Source of the DNA: Beutenbergia cavernae DSM 12333
GTDB taxonomy: Bacteria; Actinomycetota; Actinomycetes; Actinomycetales; Beutenbergiaceae
Direction: 5' to 3'
DNA: 64,000 nucleotides
NCBI RefSeq assembly: GCF_000023105.1
Contig: NC_012669.1
Coordinates: 3,535,025-3,599,024 of the forward strand
The notes beneath the pieces were generated by a model. It worked only from the letters and a program-made list of their open reading frames with translations. It made no database searches and was not told where the DNA came from. Made by a program: the position numbers and the translations under genes. Every line of letters starts with the position of its first letter. The stretch's first letter is position 1. This document shows, in pieces, positions 7,474 to 15,851 of this stretch.

Positions 7474-7503
7474 GAACGGGGCGCCCGCTCGGGCGCCCCG
7501 TTC
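7474..7503 (-). terminator. Terminator hairpin of tRNA-Tyr
   Basis: GAACGGGGCGCCCG and its exact complement (14-base arms, two-base loop) begin five bases beyond the tRNA-Tyr 3' end reading leftward. No T-run follows. It insulates the tRNA from the phosphatase-superfamily operon downstream. Confidence 0.65.
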
Positions 7504-7508
7504 ATCGG

Positions 7509-7590
7509 TGGCAGGTGAGGGATTCGAACCCCCGAAGCATGACGCGGCTGATTTACAGTCAGCTCCCTTTGGCCGCTCGGGCAACCTGCC
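7509..7590 (-). tRNA. tRNA-Tyr (GTA)
   Basis: A class II tRNA reading leftward from 7590: acceptor GGCAGGT pairs with ACCTGCC, the anticodon stem GCTGA/TCAGC encloses loop CTGTAAA (anticodon GTA), a long variable arm follows, then the T-arm with GGTTCGAATCC. CCA is not encoded. It sits next to yajQ, which is read the other way. Confidence 0.95.
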
Positions 7591-7662
7591 GTGGTCGCAT
7601 CGGACCGGGAGACAGAGTACCAAGCGGCGCACCGTGGGGATGACCACCGCAGGCGCGCCGCA

Positions 7663-7668
7663 TAGGGT
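7663..7668 (+). promoter_or_regulatory. -10 box of leaderless yajQ promoter
   Basis: TAGGGT ends six bases before the yajQ ATG, so transcription would begin at or near the start codon. No Shine-Dalgarno sequence is seen before the ATG, which fits a leaderless message. Confidence 0.5.
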
Positions 7669-7674
7669 GCTGGC

Positions 7675-8178
7675 ATGGCCAGCGACTCCTCGTTCGACAT
7701 CGTCAGCAAGCTCGATCGGCAGGAGGTCGACAACGCGCTCAACCAGGCGGCGAAGGAGATCTCGCAGCGGTACGACTTCCGCGGCGTCGGCGCGTCGATC
7801 ACCTGGAGCGGCGACGACGCGATCGTCATGGTCGCGAACTCCGCCGAGCGGGTCCTCGCCGTCCTGGACGTGTTCCAGACCAAGCTCGTCAAGCGCGGCG
7901 TGTCCCTCAAGGCGATCGACACGGGCGACGACGAGCCGAAGCCCTCCGGCAAGGAGTACCGCCTCGCGGCGAGCCTCAAGGAAGGGCTCAGCCAGGAGAA
8001 CGCCAAGAAGATCACCAAGCTCATCCGCGACGAGGGCCCGAAGGGCGTCAAGACGCAGATCACCGGTGACGAGGTGCGGGCGAGCTCGAAGAGCCGCGAC
8101 GACCTCCAGGAGGTCATCGCCCTGCTCAAGGGCGCCGACGACATCGACGCCGCCCTGCAGTTCGTCAACTACCGGTAG
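7675..8178 (+). CDS. yajQ: YajQ-family nucleotide/c-di-GMP-binding protein
   Basis: A 167-residue protein matching the YajQ (UPF0234) family over its whole length. It begins [17 protein letters not shown], has the RYDFRG motif early, and two ferredoxin-like domains with conserved lysine-rich segments ([10 protein letters not shown]). In Xanthomonas and Pseudomonas the homologue binds cyclic di-GMP and acts as a transcriptional cofactor; the actinobacterial role is not established. The ATG is preceded by a TAGGGT box six bases upstream and no Shine-Dalgarno, suggesting leaderless translation. It is monocistronic, divergent from tRNA-Tyr and convergent with the membrane protein gene to its right. 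Confidence 0.93.
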   Translation: MASDSSFDIVSKLDRQEVDNALNQAAKEISQRYDFRGVGASITWSGDDAIVMVANSAERVLAVLDVFQTKLVKRGVSLKAIDTGDDEPKPSGKEYRLAASLKEGLSQENAKKITKLIRDEGPKGVKTQITGDEVRASSKSRDDLQEVIALLKGADDIDAALQFVNYR

Positions 8179-8187
8179 CCCGTCCGG

Positions 8188-9402
8188 TCACCCGGGCACG
8201 CCCGCAGGCCCGGCGTCGGCGCTCGCGCCGGGCCGCCGCGGCACGCTCGGCAGGCTGCCGAGTGCCAGCGCCGCCCCGAAGATCGCGAACGGCACAGCCG
8301 CAGCCGGGACGTAGACGAGCACCCACCCGACGGCCTCGTGCAGCCCCCCGCCGAGCACACCGGCGATCGGGTCGCCGTCGATCGGGTGCACGCCCGCCCG
8401 GTAGTAGCGAGACGCCTCGACGACGTACGCGGCGAATCCGAAGAGGCATGTGGCCATCAACGCCCACACCGCGCCCTGGAGTCCCGCACGGATCGACCGG
8501 TCGGCCAGGCCCACCCCGAGTGCCGTGAAGAAGAGCGCCGCGACCGGGACCGCGAGCACGTACAGGCCGATGCCCTGGCCGGCGTCGATGTCGTTCAGGC
8601 GAGCGGCGACCACCAGGCCGCCGGCGACCGCCACGCCGACCCCGATGCCGACGCGCCTGGCACGGCGGCTCGTGGTGAGCGCCCGCGGCGGGGCGAGCGC
8701 CAACCAGGTGCCGAGGGCGAGCACGGCCGCGAGCGTGACGGCCGCGACCGGGTCGAGGACCACCACGCCGTCCGTCCCGAGGAAGTAGCCGATGACGGCG
8801 ATGCAGGCGACGACGCCGGCTAGTCCCATGATCGTGGTGAGCGGGTCGGCCCTGGGAAGGTGCGGCGTCCGCGACACCCCGACGACAGCCAGCACCCCGA
8901 GCAGCGCGGCATAGGTCACCGCGAAGACCTGCAACTCCGGCAGCCCGCGGCCGACGGCGACTCCCGCGCCGACCACCAGCGCCGCCGCCAGCGCGGCGAC
9001 CGCGAGCGCCGGCACCCCGCGCCCGCGCGGCGGCGCCAGCGCGGCGCGGGCGCAGCCGACCGCGAACCGCCACCGCTCCCGGCGACCGGACACCTGCGCG
9101 AGCTCGGCGCGCATCGCGGAGCCCCACTCGCGCCGATCGGCGGGCACCGTCGCCGTTGCCGCGGCGAGCAGGCGAGCCGGGGCATCGAGGCCCACCGTCC
9201 GGACGCCGATCCGCCGCCACCACACGATCCAGAGCAGAACGCCGGCGAGTGCCGCCGGCCCCGCGAGCGCGGCGCTCGTGACGAGGTATCCGACGAGGTC
9301 CTCGCCCGGCGACGGTGGGCTCGCCAGCCAGAGCAGGAACGCGTACGCCACCTCGACGGCCACGAGCACGCCGGCCACACCCCACCACGCGGACCTGCTC
9401 AT
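8188..9402 (-). CDS. Multipass membrane protein of a PadR-linked operon
   Basis: A 404-residue protein with about nine to ten predicted membrane helices. After the first helices there is a cytoplasmic stretch, VPADRREWGSAMRAELAQVS...RERWRFAVGC, which I recognise as a recurrent motif of actinobacterial membrane proteins encoded beside PadR regulators. No transporter or enzyme signature is visible. The ATG overlaps the PadR stop by four bases (ATGA), so the regulator probably controls this gene as part of its own operon. Function unknown; an envelope-stress or drug-response membrane protein is a guess by analogy. Confidence 0.78.
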   Translation of the reverse strand: MSRSAWWGVAGVLVAVEVAYAFLLWLASPPSPGEDLVGYLVTSAALAGPAALAGVLLWIVWWRRIGVRTVGLDAPARLLAAATATVPADRREWGSAMRAELAQVSGRRERWRFAVGCARAALAPPRGRGVPALAVAALAAALVVGAGVAVGRGLPELQVFAVTYAALLGVLAVVGVSRTPHLPRADPLTTIMGLAGVVACIAVIGYFLGTDGVVVLDPVAAVTLAAVLALGTWLALAPPRALTTSRRARRVGIGVGVAVAGGLVVAARLNDIDAGQGIGLYVLAVPVAALFFTALGVGLADRSIRAGLQGAVWALMATCLFGFAAYVVEASRYYRAGVHPIDGDPIAGVLGGGLHEAVGWVLVYVPAAAVPFAIFGAALALGSLPSVPRRPGASADAGPAGVPG

Positions 9403-9722
9403 GCCCCCTCCCACCGCGGACGCAGCCGTGCCGGGCCGGCGGCTGCGCGGCTCGCCTGCTCGGCGAGCTCGGTGGCCAGCGCCACTCCCGGGCCGGTCAA
9501 CCGGTACATGTGCCGGGGCGGGCGGCCGGCCGGCGAGTCTGTCTCCCAGACGGCGTCGAGGAGGCCGCGGTCGCTGAGCCGCATCAGGATCGGGTACATC
9601 GACCCGGCCTTGATGTCGAGCAGGCGGCACAGCTCGTAGCCGTAGCGCCAGGTGGCCGGCGACTCGGCGAGAGCCAGCACCACAGCGACGGTCTGCGCCG
9701 AGGGTCGTCGGGATCGAGCCAT
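9399..9722 (-). CDS. PadR-family transcriptional regulator
   Basis: A 107-residue winged-helix protein. The pattern GYELCRLLDIKAGSMYPILMRLSDRGLL is the PadR DNA-binding core, and RHMYRLTGPG is the wing followed by a short C-terminal dimerisation helix. No RBS precedes the ATG; instead TATAGA ends seven bases upstream, so the message is likely leaderless. An inverted repeat, AACTCTA-N6-TAGAGTT, covers that -10 region and is the likely autoregulatory operator. The downstream membrane protein is translationally coupled. Confidence 0.92.
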   Translation of the reverse strand: MARSRRPSAQTVAVVLALAESPATWRYGYELCRLLDIKAGSMYPILMRLSDRGLLDAVWETDSPAGRPPRHMYRLTGPGVALATELAEQASRAAAGPARLRPRWEGA

Positions 9723-9726
9723 GCTT

Positions 9727-9746
9727 AACTCTATATACCTAGAGTT
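9727..9746. promoter_or_regulatory. PadR operator overlapping the -10 box
   Basis: AACTCTA at 9727-9733 and TAGAGTT at 9740-9746 form a perfect inverted repeat with a six-base spacer. The minus-strand -10 (TATAGA, 9730-9735) lies inside it and ends seven bases before the padR-type ATG. Repressor bound here would block its own promoter. Confidence 0.65.
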
Positions 9747-9759
9747 GACTCGGCAAGAC

Positions 9760-10035
9760 CTACCAGGACCAGCCCCGCGCGGCGAGCTCCAGCTCGAGCG
9801 TGAACCGATCTGCGGAGTCCGCCGCGTCCTCGTCCAACCCGGCCAGTACGCACGCCTCGTGCAGAGCGCCCTCGTACGCGCCCTGGTAAGCGCGCCAGTG
9901 ATGCACGCGGGCGTAGAGGTCCGGCGTGTTCTCGATCCGGGTGATCGCGCGGGCGAGCTCCGACAACCGCGTCTGCACGTCGAGCGCGCGGAACGGATCC
10001 ATCGGCGCCGGGTGCCGGCGCGAGCGCGTGATCAC
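9760..10035 (-). CDS. Small conserved-type hypothetical protein
   Basis: A 91-residue soluble protein I do not recognise. It is largely helical: the centre reads SELARAITRIENTPDLYARVHHWRAYQGAYEGALHEAC when taken in parts, rich in Arg, Glu and aromatic residues, with an acidic stretch before the end. I start at the GTG at 10035 because GGAGGG lies four bases upstream; an internal ATG at 10002 (MDPFRALD) also looks natural, and a frame to 10080 is open. It sits alone between the padR promoter and a long membrane-protein gene, all leftward. No signal peptide or membrane helix is seen. Confidence 0.6.
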   Translation of the reverse strand: MITRSRRHPAPMDPFRALDVQTRLSELARAITRIENTPDLYARVHHWRAYQGAYEGALHEACVLAGLDEDAADSADRFTLELELAARGWSW

Positions 10036-10159
10036 GGAACCCTCCAGGCGGGTGACGCAGCGCGAGAAGGCGCACGTCACGCGCCGCTTTCAGCGTACGC
10101 CTGTTCGGACGCCGCCGCCCAGGCCATTCCCGACGTCGGCGCCCGGGCCGCTCCGAACT

Positions 10160-12007
10160 TCACGCCACGAGGTAGCCCAGGAGAGCAGCTACGAACCACG
10201 CCGCTCCGATCCAGACGGACGCCGAGACCGGCCGGCGCGGAACCGCCAGGACATTCGGCTCAGCGGACCCGCGTGCAGCTTCCAGCACCACAGAAGCCCG
10301 TCTCGGATCGCGCTCGCCGGGCAGGATCACGGGTGCAAGATCGTCATCAGCACGAAGGACGAGGCAGCCGTCGCCGAAATAGACGACGAGCATGGACTCA
10401 TCGGCCACGGTTCTCAACACGTCCTGCCAGGGCGCCAGGTCGTCGCGCCACGCGCCGACGACCAGCAGCCCGTCCGGACGGATGACGAGGCCGGGCCGAC
10501 CTTCTCGGGACCATCGCTCACCGAGCGACCCGGCGACGCTTGCGGCCGCGATGACGCCGATCCACTCCAGATCCGCTGAGAGGACGAACGTCGTGACGAA
10601 CGCGAGACCGGCCCCGAGGATGGTCACCCACATGGGAGTTCGCCGAGCGAGGCGCAGCGCATGTCGCGCCACCGGATGCAGGTCAGGGGCCGCCGTCGGG
10701 TCGTCCGGGCCCGCCCCGTCCCCTCCGACCACCACCGCCACGTGCCGACCGGAGGTCCGTCGGACCCACCAGGAACGCCACAGCCGAGCCGGAGTCCTGT
10801 CGTCGGTGGACGGCGGACCCGCGAGGCACCATCGTCCGTCGATCAGCAGGACGGGTCGATCCCCGACGGCGCCGAGCCCGACGACGAGAACGTCCGAACG
10901 TTCAGACGCGGCCGCAAGCCGCTCGCCGGCGTCCTGCCATGGCGCGTGCGACGCCCACGCCAGAACCTCTGCATCGGAACTCGACGAGGGCTCCGGTGGA
11001 GCGTCGTCGCTGCCATCGTCGCTGGAGTCGCCGGATGGCCCGACCCACCCCAGACGCACGTAGGCCAGCGCTACGCCCGAGCCCGGGTCGATCGACTCGA
11101 GGCGGTACGCGGCGCCGTCCGGAATCATCGAGACGGAGGCAGCTGGGCCGCCGCGGGTGAGGAGGACTCGCGCTGCGCGCCTGCGCGAGCGTTCGGTGAG
11201 GATCGCGGTTCCAGCGAAGCCCGCTGCCGCCGCAGCCGGTACGACGGCTCCCGCTGGGTCGAACACGTCGTCGACCAGTTCGGCCCGGTCGCCCGTCGGG
11301 TCGACGCGTACGGCCACGCTCTGGCCAGGTTCGAGATCGAGGACGAGGACCGGGACACGTAGCTCTCGGCCGTCGACCTCCACCACCGCCGCTCCGCCAT
11401 CCTCCGTCATCGTGACGACCATCCCGGTCCGCACCTCGGCCCGTGCCCGAAACTCGTTGGCCGCTGCGGCGTCGTACCACCAGATGCCGAGCGCGACAGC
11501 ACACGCGACAAGCGCAACCCCGCTGACGAGACGTGGACCGAGCCGGGGAGCGAGGAGCTCCCGACGCGTCGCGTCGTCAAGCTCCGGCGCGCGGTTTGGC
11601 CCCCATGCCGTAGCAAGGGCACGCTGACGAGTGACCTCCCACGCGTCCAGGAGGATCACGCCGACAACGAGCAGCGCCACAGTCACCCAAACCGGGCGCA
11701 TACCTTCAGTGGTGGGCAGGACGGCGAGGGTGACGGCTCCGAGCGCACCGAGCCAGGCCGCCCAGCGCGGTCGCCACCAGCCGAGCAACAGAGCAGCGAA
11801 CACCCACCCTTGTCCCGCGGCGTTCACGGCGCCGTCCCATCCCACGTCCGCAAGTCGGATCGGCGAGGTGTCCCCGCGCTCGAGCACGATCGAGATAACG
11901 GCGGCGACGAGGAGAGTCGCCGGAAGACCGATCTGGAGGACGGCAGCCGGAACCCGCGGCCGCCACGCGGCAATATCGGCCCCGCTCAGGAATCCTCGAT
12001 CGGACAT
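10160..12007 (-). CDS. Large membrane protein of unknown function
   Basis: A 615-residue protein I do not recognise. The N-terminal 130 residues hold about four membrane helices, a further helix follows near residue 170, two lie near 470-510 and one at the C-terminus. Between them is a soluble region of beta-rich sequence (TMTEDGGAAVVEVDGRELRV and following) that could be an OB-like or NfeD-like fold, and an acidic, serine-rich linker (SSDDGSDDAPPEPSSSSD). No catalytic motif stands out. Codon use matches the neighbours. It is probably monocistronic, read leftward, with htpX upstream in the same direction. Confidence 0.7.
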   Translation of the reverse strand: MSDRGFLSGADIAAWRPRVPAAVLQIGLPATLLVAAVISIVLERGDTSPIRLADVGWDGAVNAAGQGWVFAALLLGWWRPRWAAWLGALGAVTLAVLPTTEGMRPVWVTVALLVVGVILLDAWEVTRQRALATAWGPNRAPELDDATRRELLAPRLGPRLVSGVALVACAVALGIWWYDAAAANEFRARAEVRTGMVVTMTEDGGAAVVEVDGRELRVPVLVLDLEPGQSVAVRVDPTGDRAELVDDVFDPAGAVVPAAAAAGFAGTAILTERSRRRAARVLLTRGGPAASVSMIPDGAAYRLESIDPGSGVALAYVRLGWVGPSGDSSDDGSDDAPPEPSSSSDAEVLAWASHAPWQDAGERLAAASERSDVLVVGLGAVGDRPVLLIDGRWCLAGPPSTDDRTPARLWRSWWVRRTSGRHVAVVVGGDGAGPDDPTAAPDLHPVARHALRLARRTPMWVTILGAGLAFVTTFVLSADLEWIGVIAAASVAGSLGERWSREGRPGLVIRPDGLLVVGAWRDDLAPWQDVLRTVADESMLVVYFGDGCLVLRADDDLAPVILPGERDPRRASVVLEAARGSAEPNVLAVPRRPVSASVWIGAAWFVAALLGYLVA

Positions 12008-12064
12008 GGCGGGACTCTAGGACTCACCGGGGTGCCCCGGCGCCCGTTTCGTCGAGCCGAGTCC

Positions 12065-12952
12065 TCAGCGCGGGTAGCCCGCCTGCTGCTCGAGGCGCGC
12101 GATGCGCTCCGCCATGGGCGGGTGGGTGGCGAACAGCCGCGCCACACCGGCGGCCCGGAACGGGTTCGCGATCATCAGGTGGGAGACGTTCTCGAGCCGC
12201 GTGGTCGGCGCCAACGGTCGAGCCGCCGTGCCGGCCTCGAGCTTCCGCAGGGCCGACGCGAGCGCCAGCGGCTCCCCGGTGAGCCGGGCGCCGTCGGCGT
12301 CCGCGTCGTACTCGCGGGTACGCGAGATCGCGAGCCGGATGAGCGCGGCCGCGAACGGGGCGAGCAACGCGGCGAGCAGCGCACCGATGAGAGCGATCGG
12401 GTTGCCGCCGCGGTCGGAGCTCGAGCCGCCACCGCCGAAGAAGAGGAAGAACTGCGCCACCGAGGAGATGACCCCGGCGACGGCTGCCGCGACCGACGAC
12501 GTGAGGATGTCGCGGTTGTACACGTGCATCAGCTCGTGCGCGAGCACGCCCCGCAGCTCACGTTCGTCGAGGATCGCGAGGATCCCCTCGGTGCAGCACA
12601 CCGCGGCGTTGCGCGGGTTGCGACCCGTCGCGAACGCGTTGGGCGACGCCGTCGGGGAGACGTACAGCCGGGGCATCGGCTGGCGGGCGGCGGTCGAGAG
12701 CTCGCGGACGATCCGATACATGGCCGGCGCCTCGGCCTCGCTGACCGGCCGCGCCCGCATCGCAGCGATGGCGATCTTGTCGGACCGCCAATAGCCCACG
12801 AACGTCGAGAGCACACCGATCCCGGCGAACAGCCAGATGAACGACGCCTGGCCCGTGCCGTTCGCGATGAGCGCGCCGATCCCCAGGAGGATCGCCCACA
12901 GCACACCGAACAACCCGACAGTCTTCAGGCCGTTGAAGTGGCGGCGTACCAC
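12065..12952 (-). CDS. htpX: HtpX-family membrane zinc metalloprotease
   Basis: A 295-residue M48 peptidase. Two N-terminal helices precede the zinc motif HELMH (about residues 139-143); two further hydrophobic segments follow, and the third zinc ligand is the Glu of REYDADADGA near residue 214. HtpX-type proteases degrade damaged membrane proteins, cutting on the cytoplasmic face. I start at the GTG at 12952, because GGAGGGACC lies just before it and the protein then begins (M)VRRHFNGLKT, the usual HtpX N-terminus; an ATG at 12982 would add ten residues. The neighbouring gene is divergent. Confidence 0.93.
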   Translation of the reverse strand: MVRRHFNGLKTVGLFGVLWAILLGIGALIANGTGQASFIWLFAGIGVLSTFVGYWRSDKIAIAAMRARPVSEAEAPAMYRIVRELSTAARQPMPRLYVSPTASPNAFATGRNPRNAAVCCTEGILAILDERELRGVLAHELMHVYNRDILTSSVAAAVAGVISSVAQFFLFFGGGGSSSDRGGNPIALIGALLAALLAPFAAALIRLAISRTREYDADADGARLTGEPLALASALRKLEAGTAARPLAPTTRLENVSHLMIANPFRAAGVARLFATHPPMAERIARLEQQAGYPR

Positions 12953-12995
12953 GGTCCCTCCATCTCGATCTCTCGTCGACATCGTCGCGCATCTC

Positions 12996-13001
12996 TACGC
13001 T
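12996..13001 (+). promoter_or_regulatory. -10 box of leaderless promoter
   Basis: TACGCT ends six bases before the ATG at 13008 and no Shine-Dalgarno lies between them, so this short membrane-protein gene is probably transcribed from its start codon. Confidence 0.45.
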
Positions 13002-13007
13002 CCCCGT

Positions 13008-13553
13008 ATGACGACGCCGCCCCCGCCACAGTTCCCGGCAGCGCAGGTGCCCGCCCGGAAGAGCAGCCGCGGCGTGCTCGTCGCAGGCGCCGCGCTCGTG
13101 GTGCTCGCCGTCGCTGCGGCCGTCGGCGTTGCCGTCATGGTCCTCGCGCCCGGCCGGCAGCTCGACGCCCGGGCACCGATGGGCACGGAGATCACCGTCA
13201 CGCTGCCCGACGACGACGTCCGCACGCTCTACACGACCCATGAGACGTGGGGCGACTTCACGTGCGACGTCCAGGACGGTGCCGGCGCGGAGGTCCAGCT
13301 GCGTCCGGACATGACGTCCCTGCCGCTCCCCGGGAGCACGACCTGGTACCCCCGCGGCGGGATCCTGGCGACCGGCGAGGTGACGGTCCGGTGCGACGGC
13401 GACGCCGGCGAGTTCGCCGTCGGCCCCACGCTGGCCTTCGTGGACGTGTGGCGGATCTACCTGGTCGGGTGGCTCGGCGGGACGCTCGGCGTCACCGGGA
13501 TCCTGTGCCTGGTCGTCGGCGTCGCGAGGCGAGCCGGGGTCCGCGGCGCGTAG
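13008..13553 (+). CDS. Membrane-anchored hypothetical protein
   Basis: A 181-residue protein with a short proline-rich cytoplasmic N-terminus (MTTPPPPQFP), one helix at about residues 23-46, an extracytoplasmic beta-rich domain containing two cysteines (FTCDV and VRCDG) that may form a disulfide, and a C-terminal helix ending in a basic tail. It resembles short actinobacterial envelope proteins of unknown role. The ATG follows a TACGCT box with no RBS, suggesting a leaderless transcript. It converges on fprA, with only four bases between stops. Confidence 0.7.
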   Translation: MTTPPPPQFPAAQVPARKSSRGVLVAGAALVVLAVAAAVGVAVMVLAPGRQLDARAPMGTEITVTLPDDDVRTLYTTHETWGDFTCDVQDGAGAEVQLRPDMTSLPLPGSTTWYPRGGILATGEVTVRCDGDAGEFAVGPTLAFVDVWRIYLVGWLGGTLGVTGILCLVVGVARRAGVRGA

Positions 13554-13557
13554 CCGC

Positions 13558-14940
13558 TCAGGCTTCCCCGAAGGACACCGCGGTCATCTCCTCGCGCGGC
13601 ACGACCTTGATGCGCTCCCGGCCCTCGGCAGCGCCGAGCGACCGCTCGTACGCGTCGAGCAGCTCCCAGCCCTGCCAGGTCGTGTAGCGGACGCCCGCGT
13701 CGGCCAGGTTCGAGAGCAGCGCCTCGCCGTCAGCGTCCTCGGCGGCGCCCGGGACGCCGTCGCGCAGGCCCGAACCGCCCTCGAGGTCGGCCGCCAGGTG
13801 GCGGATGGTCTCGCTCGCGTCGGACTTCGTGTGGCCGATGAGACCCACCGGGCCGCGCTTGATCCAGCCGGTCGTGTAGACGCCGGGGATGTGCCGGCCG
13901 TCGAGGTCGAGCACGCGGCCGCCCTCGTTCGGGATGACCCCGGCCACGTCGTCGAACGGGATGTCCACGAGCGGCGAGCCGAAGTACCCGACGGCGCGGT
14001 AGACGGCCTGGACCGGGGTGTCGGCGAAGCGGCCGGTCCCCCGCGCGGTGCCGTCGCCGACGAGCTCGGTGCGCTCCGTGCGCAGCCCGGTGACCCGGTC
14101 CGTGCCGAGGATCTCGACAGGCCGGTGCAGGAAGTGCAGGTGGATGCGGCGTGACGCCGTGAGCTCGCTCGGATCGCGCAGCGCCCAGTCCGTGAGCGTC
14201 TTGACGACCTGCTTGGTCTGGTTGCTCGTCCGCATCGCCTCCTCGGACCCCTCGTCGAAAGCGAAGTCCTCGGGGTACACCACGATGTCGACGTCGGGCA
14301 CGTGGCCCAGCTCGCGCAGCTCGAGCGGCGTGAACTTGGCCTGGGCCGGCCCGCGCCGGCCGAAGACATGGACGTCCGTCACCGGCGACGCCTCGAGACC
14401 GGCGACGACGTTCGCCGGCACCTCGGTCGGCAGCAGGTCCTTCGGGTGCTTCGCGAGGATCCGCGCGACGTCGAGCGCGACGTTGCCCGCGCCGAGCACG
14501 GCGATCTGCTCGGCCTCGAGCGGCCACGTCCGCGGGAAGTCCGGGTGCCCGTCGTACCAGGAGACGAAGTCGGCCGCGCCGTAGCTGCCGGGCAGGTCCG
14601 CGCCGGGCAGCGCGAGCGGGGCGTCCCGGATCGCGCCGGTGGCGAAGATCACGGCGTCGTAGTGCTCGCGGAGGTGCTCGAGCTTGAGGTCGACGCCGTA
14701 GTCCACGTTCCCGATGAGCCGGATGTCGCCGCGGGCGAGCACCTTGTGCAGCGCCACGATGATCTGCTTGATCCGCGGATGATCGGGTGCGACGCCGTAG
14801 CGCACCAGCCCGAACGGCGCCGGAAGCCGTTCGAACAGGTCGATCCGGGCGCCGGGGACGGAGCGGGACAGGATGTCGGCGGCGTAGATGCCGGCAGGGC
14901 CGGCACCGACGATCGCGACGTGGGCGGGGTGGGAGCTCAC
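13558..14940 (-). CDS. fprA: Ferredoxin/adrenodoxin-type NADP reductase
   Basis: A 460-residue flavoprotein of the FprA/adrenodoxin-reductase family. The FAD loop is VAIVGAGPAGIYAA at residues 8-21, the segment APFGLVRYGVAPDHP is family-specific, and VLGAGNVALDVARI is the NADP Rossmann loop; the GWIKRGPVGLIGHTK phrase near the end also fits. It transfers electrons from NADPH to ferredoxin. The GTG at 14940 is used: AGAAGG lies close upstream and the protein starts directly before the FAD domain. A candidate -10 (TACACT on the minus strand) and an iron-box-like sequence lie upstream, so iron control is possible. Confidence 0.93.
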   Translation of the reverse strand: MSSHPAHVAIVGAGPAGIYAADILSRSVPGARIDLFERLPAPFGLVRYGVAPDHPRIKQIIVALHKVLARGDIRLIGNVDYGVDLKLEHLREHYDAVIFATGAIRDAPLALPGADLPGSYGAADFVSWYDGHPDFPRTWPLEAEQIAVLGAGNVALDVARILAKHPKDLLPTEVPANVVAGLEASPVTDVHVFGRRGPAQAKFTPLELRELGHVPDVDIVVYPEDFAFDEGSEEAMRTSNQTKQVVKTLTDWALRDPSELTASRRIHLHFLHRPVEILGTDRVTGLRTERTELVGDGTARGTGRFADTPVQAVYRAVGYFGSPLVDIPFDDVAGVIPNEGGRVLDLDGRHIPGVYTTGWIKRGPVGLIGHTKSDASETIRHLAADLEGGSGLRDGVPGAAEDADGEALLSNLADAGVRYTTWQGWELLDAYERSLGAAEGRERIKVVPREEMTAVSFGEA

Positions 14941-15001
14941 ACGCACCTTCTCGAGTGGACAACGCATGGACCGCTGAGCGGCCACCAGTGTACGTCGAGG
15001 G

Positions 15002-15020
15002 TTAGGTAGCCCTCACCCAT
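15002..15020. promoter_or_regulatory. Possible DtxR/IdeR iron box upstream of fprA
   Basis: TTAGGTAGCCCTCACCCAT matches the DtxR-type consensus TTAGGTTAGCCTAACCTAA at 13 of 19 positions by my count. It overlaps the expected -35 zone of the minus-strand promoter whose -10 (TACACT) is at 14987-14992. A weak match; low confidence. Confidence 0.3.
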
Positions 15021-15023
15021 CGC

Positions 15024-15851
15024 TCAGACGACGGGGCCGCCGAGCGCCGCCTCGGCGGCGTCAGCGACGGCGAGCGCCGAGGCGAGCCGCCTCTCGCCGT
15101 CGACCCGGCCGCGCCCCTCGAGCCCGTACACGGTGACCCGGTCGGCGGAGACGACGACGGCGTCCCTCGTGCCGGCCAGCTGCGCCACGATCGGCGCGAT
15201 GGCGGGCAGGACCGCCTCGGCTCCGGCGTCGAGCCGCGCCACGAGCCCCGCGGGAAGACCGGGCACCCGGTTCGACTCCGCGACGTTGGCGACCGCGGCC
15301 GGCGCCCGCCAGCGCGGCTCCGGCCACTTTCCGTCAGTGACGGCGACGACGGGCAGCCGGCGGCGCGTCGTGACGCTCACGAGCTCGACCGCCGCGTCGA
15401 GCACAGCTGCCCCGCCGGCGCGCTGCGGCACCTTGGCGGTGAGGCTCGCGACGACGACGTCGCGTGCGCCGATCCGCCCGAAAAGCACGTCGCGCACCTC
15501 GCCCGGCCGTGCGACGTGCGGCAGCACCAGCGTCCCCAGCTCCGACGGCGCCGGAGCGCTCTCCGGGGCGAAGGACCAGCCCTGCTCGCGTGCCCACTCC
15601 GGGCGTTCGGCAGTCACGACCGCCTGTTCCGCGGCGCGCGTGCGGGCGACGGACCGCCCGTACGGCACGGCGACGGCGACGAGCACCCCGAGCAGCGCGA
15701 GTGCCGTGAGGACTCCCGGCCACGGAGCCGGGACTCCGGCGAGCACGCGGGGCAGGCCGAGGCCGACCACGAGCATCCCCGCGACGAGGGCGACGACGGT
15801 CAGCACGCCGCGCCGGCGCAGCACGGCGCCCGGCGCCGAGGGATCCGTCAC
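15024..15851 (-). CDS. Membrane protein of a T7SS-like accessory operon
   Basis: A 275-residue protein with two N-terminal membrane helices (about residues 14-65) and a soluble C-terminal domain of roughly 200 residues without a motif I recognise. The domain contains VVASLTAKVP and VAVTDGKW, a mixed alpha/beta pattern. It is the last of five leftward genes linked by 1- to 4-base overlaps (GTGA here), the others being YbaB-like, EspC-like and WXG-type proteins, so a role near a type VII secretion substrate is inferred from context. It could anchor or recruit the secreted partner at the membrane. Confidence 0.7.
   Translation of the reverse strand: MTDPSAPGAVLRRRGVLTVVALVAGMLVVGLGLPRVLAGVPAPWPGVLTALALLGVLVAVAVPYGRSVARTRAAEQAVVTAERPEWAREQGWSFAPESAPAPSELGTLVLPHVARPGEVRDVLFGRIGARDVVVASLTAKVPQRAGGAAVLDAAVELVSVTTRRRLPVVAVTDGKWPEPRWRAPAAVANVAESNRVPGLPAGLVARLDAGAEAVLPAIAPIVAQLAGTRDAVVVSADRVTVYGLEGRGRVDGERRLASALAVADAAEAALGGPVV

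Noticed and set aside
6496-7647. A 383-residue version of the phosphatase-superfamily protein
   Set aside because: The extension would read through tRNA-Tyr and its terminator hairpin; the GTG at 7365 has a clear RBS.
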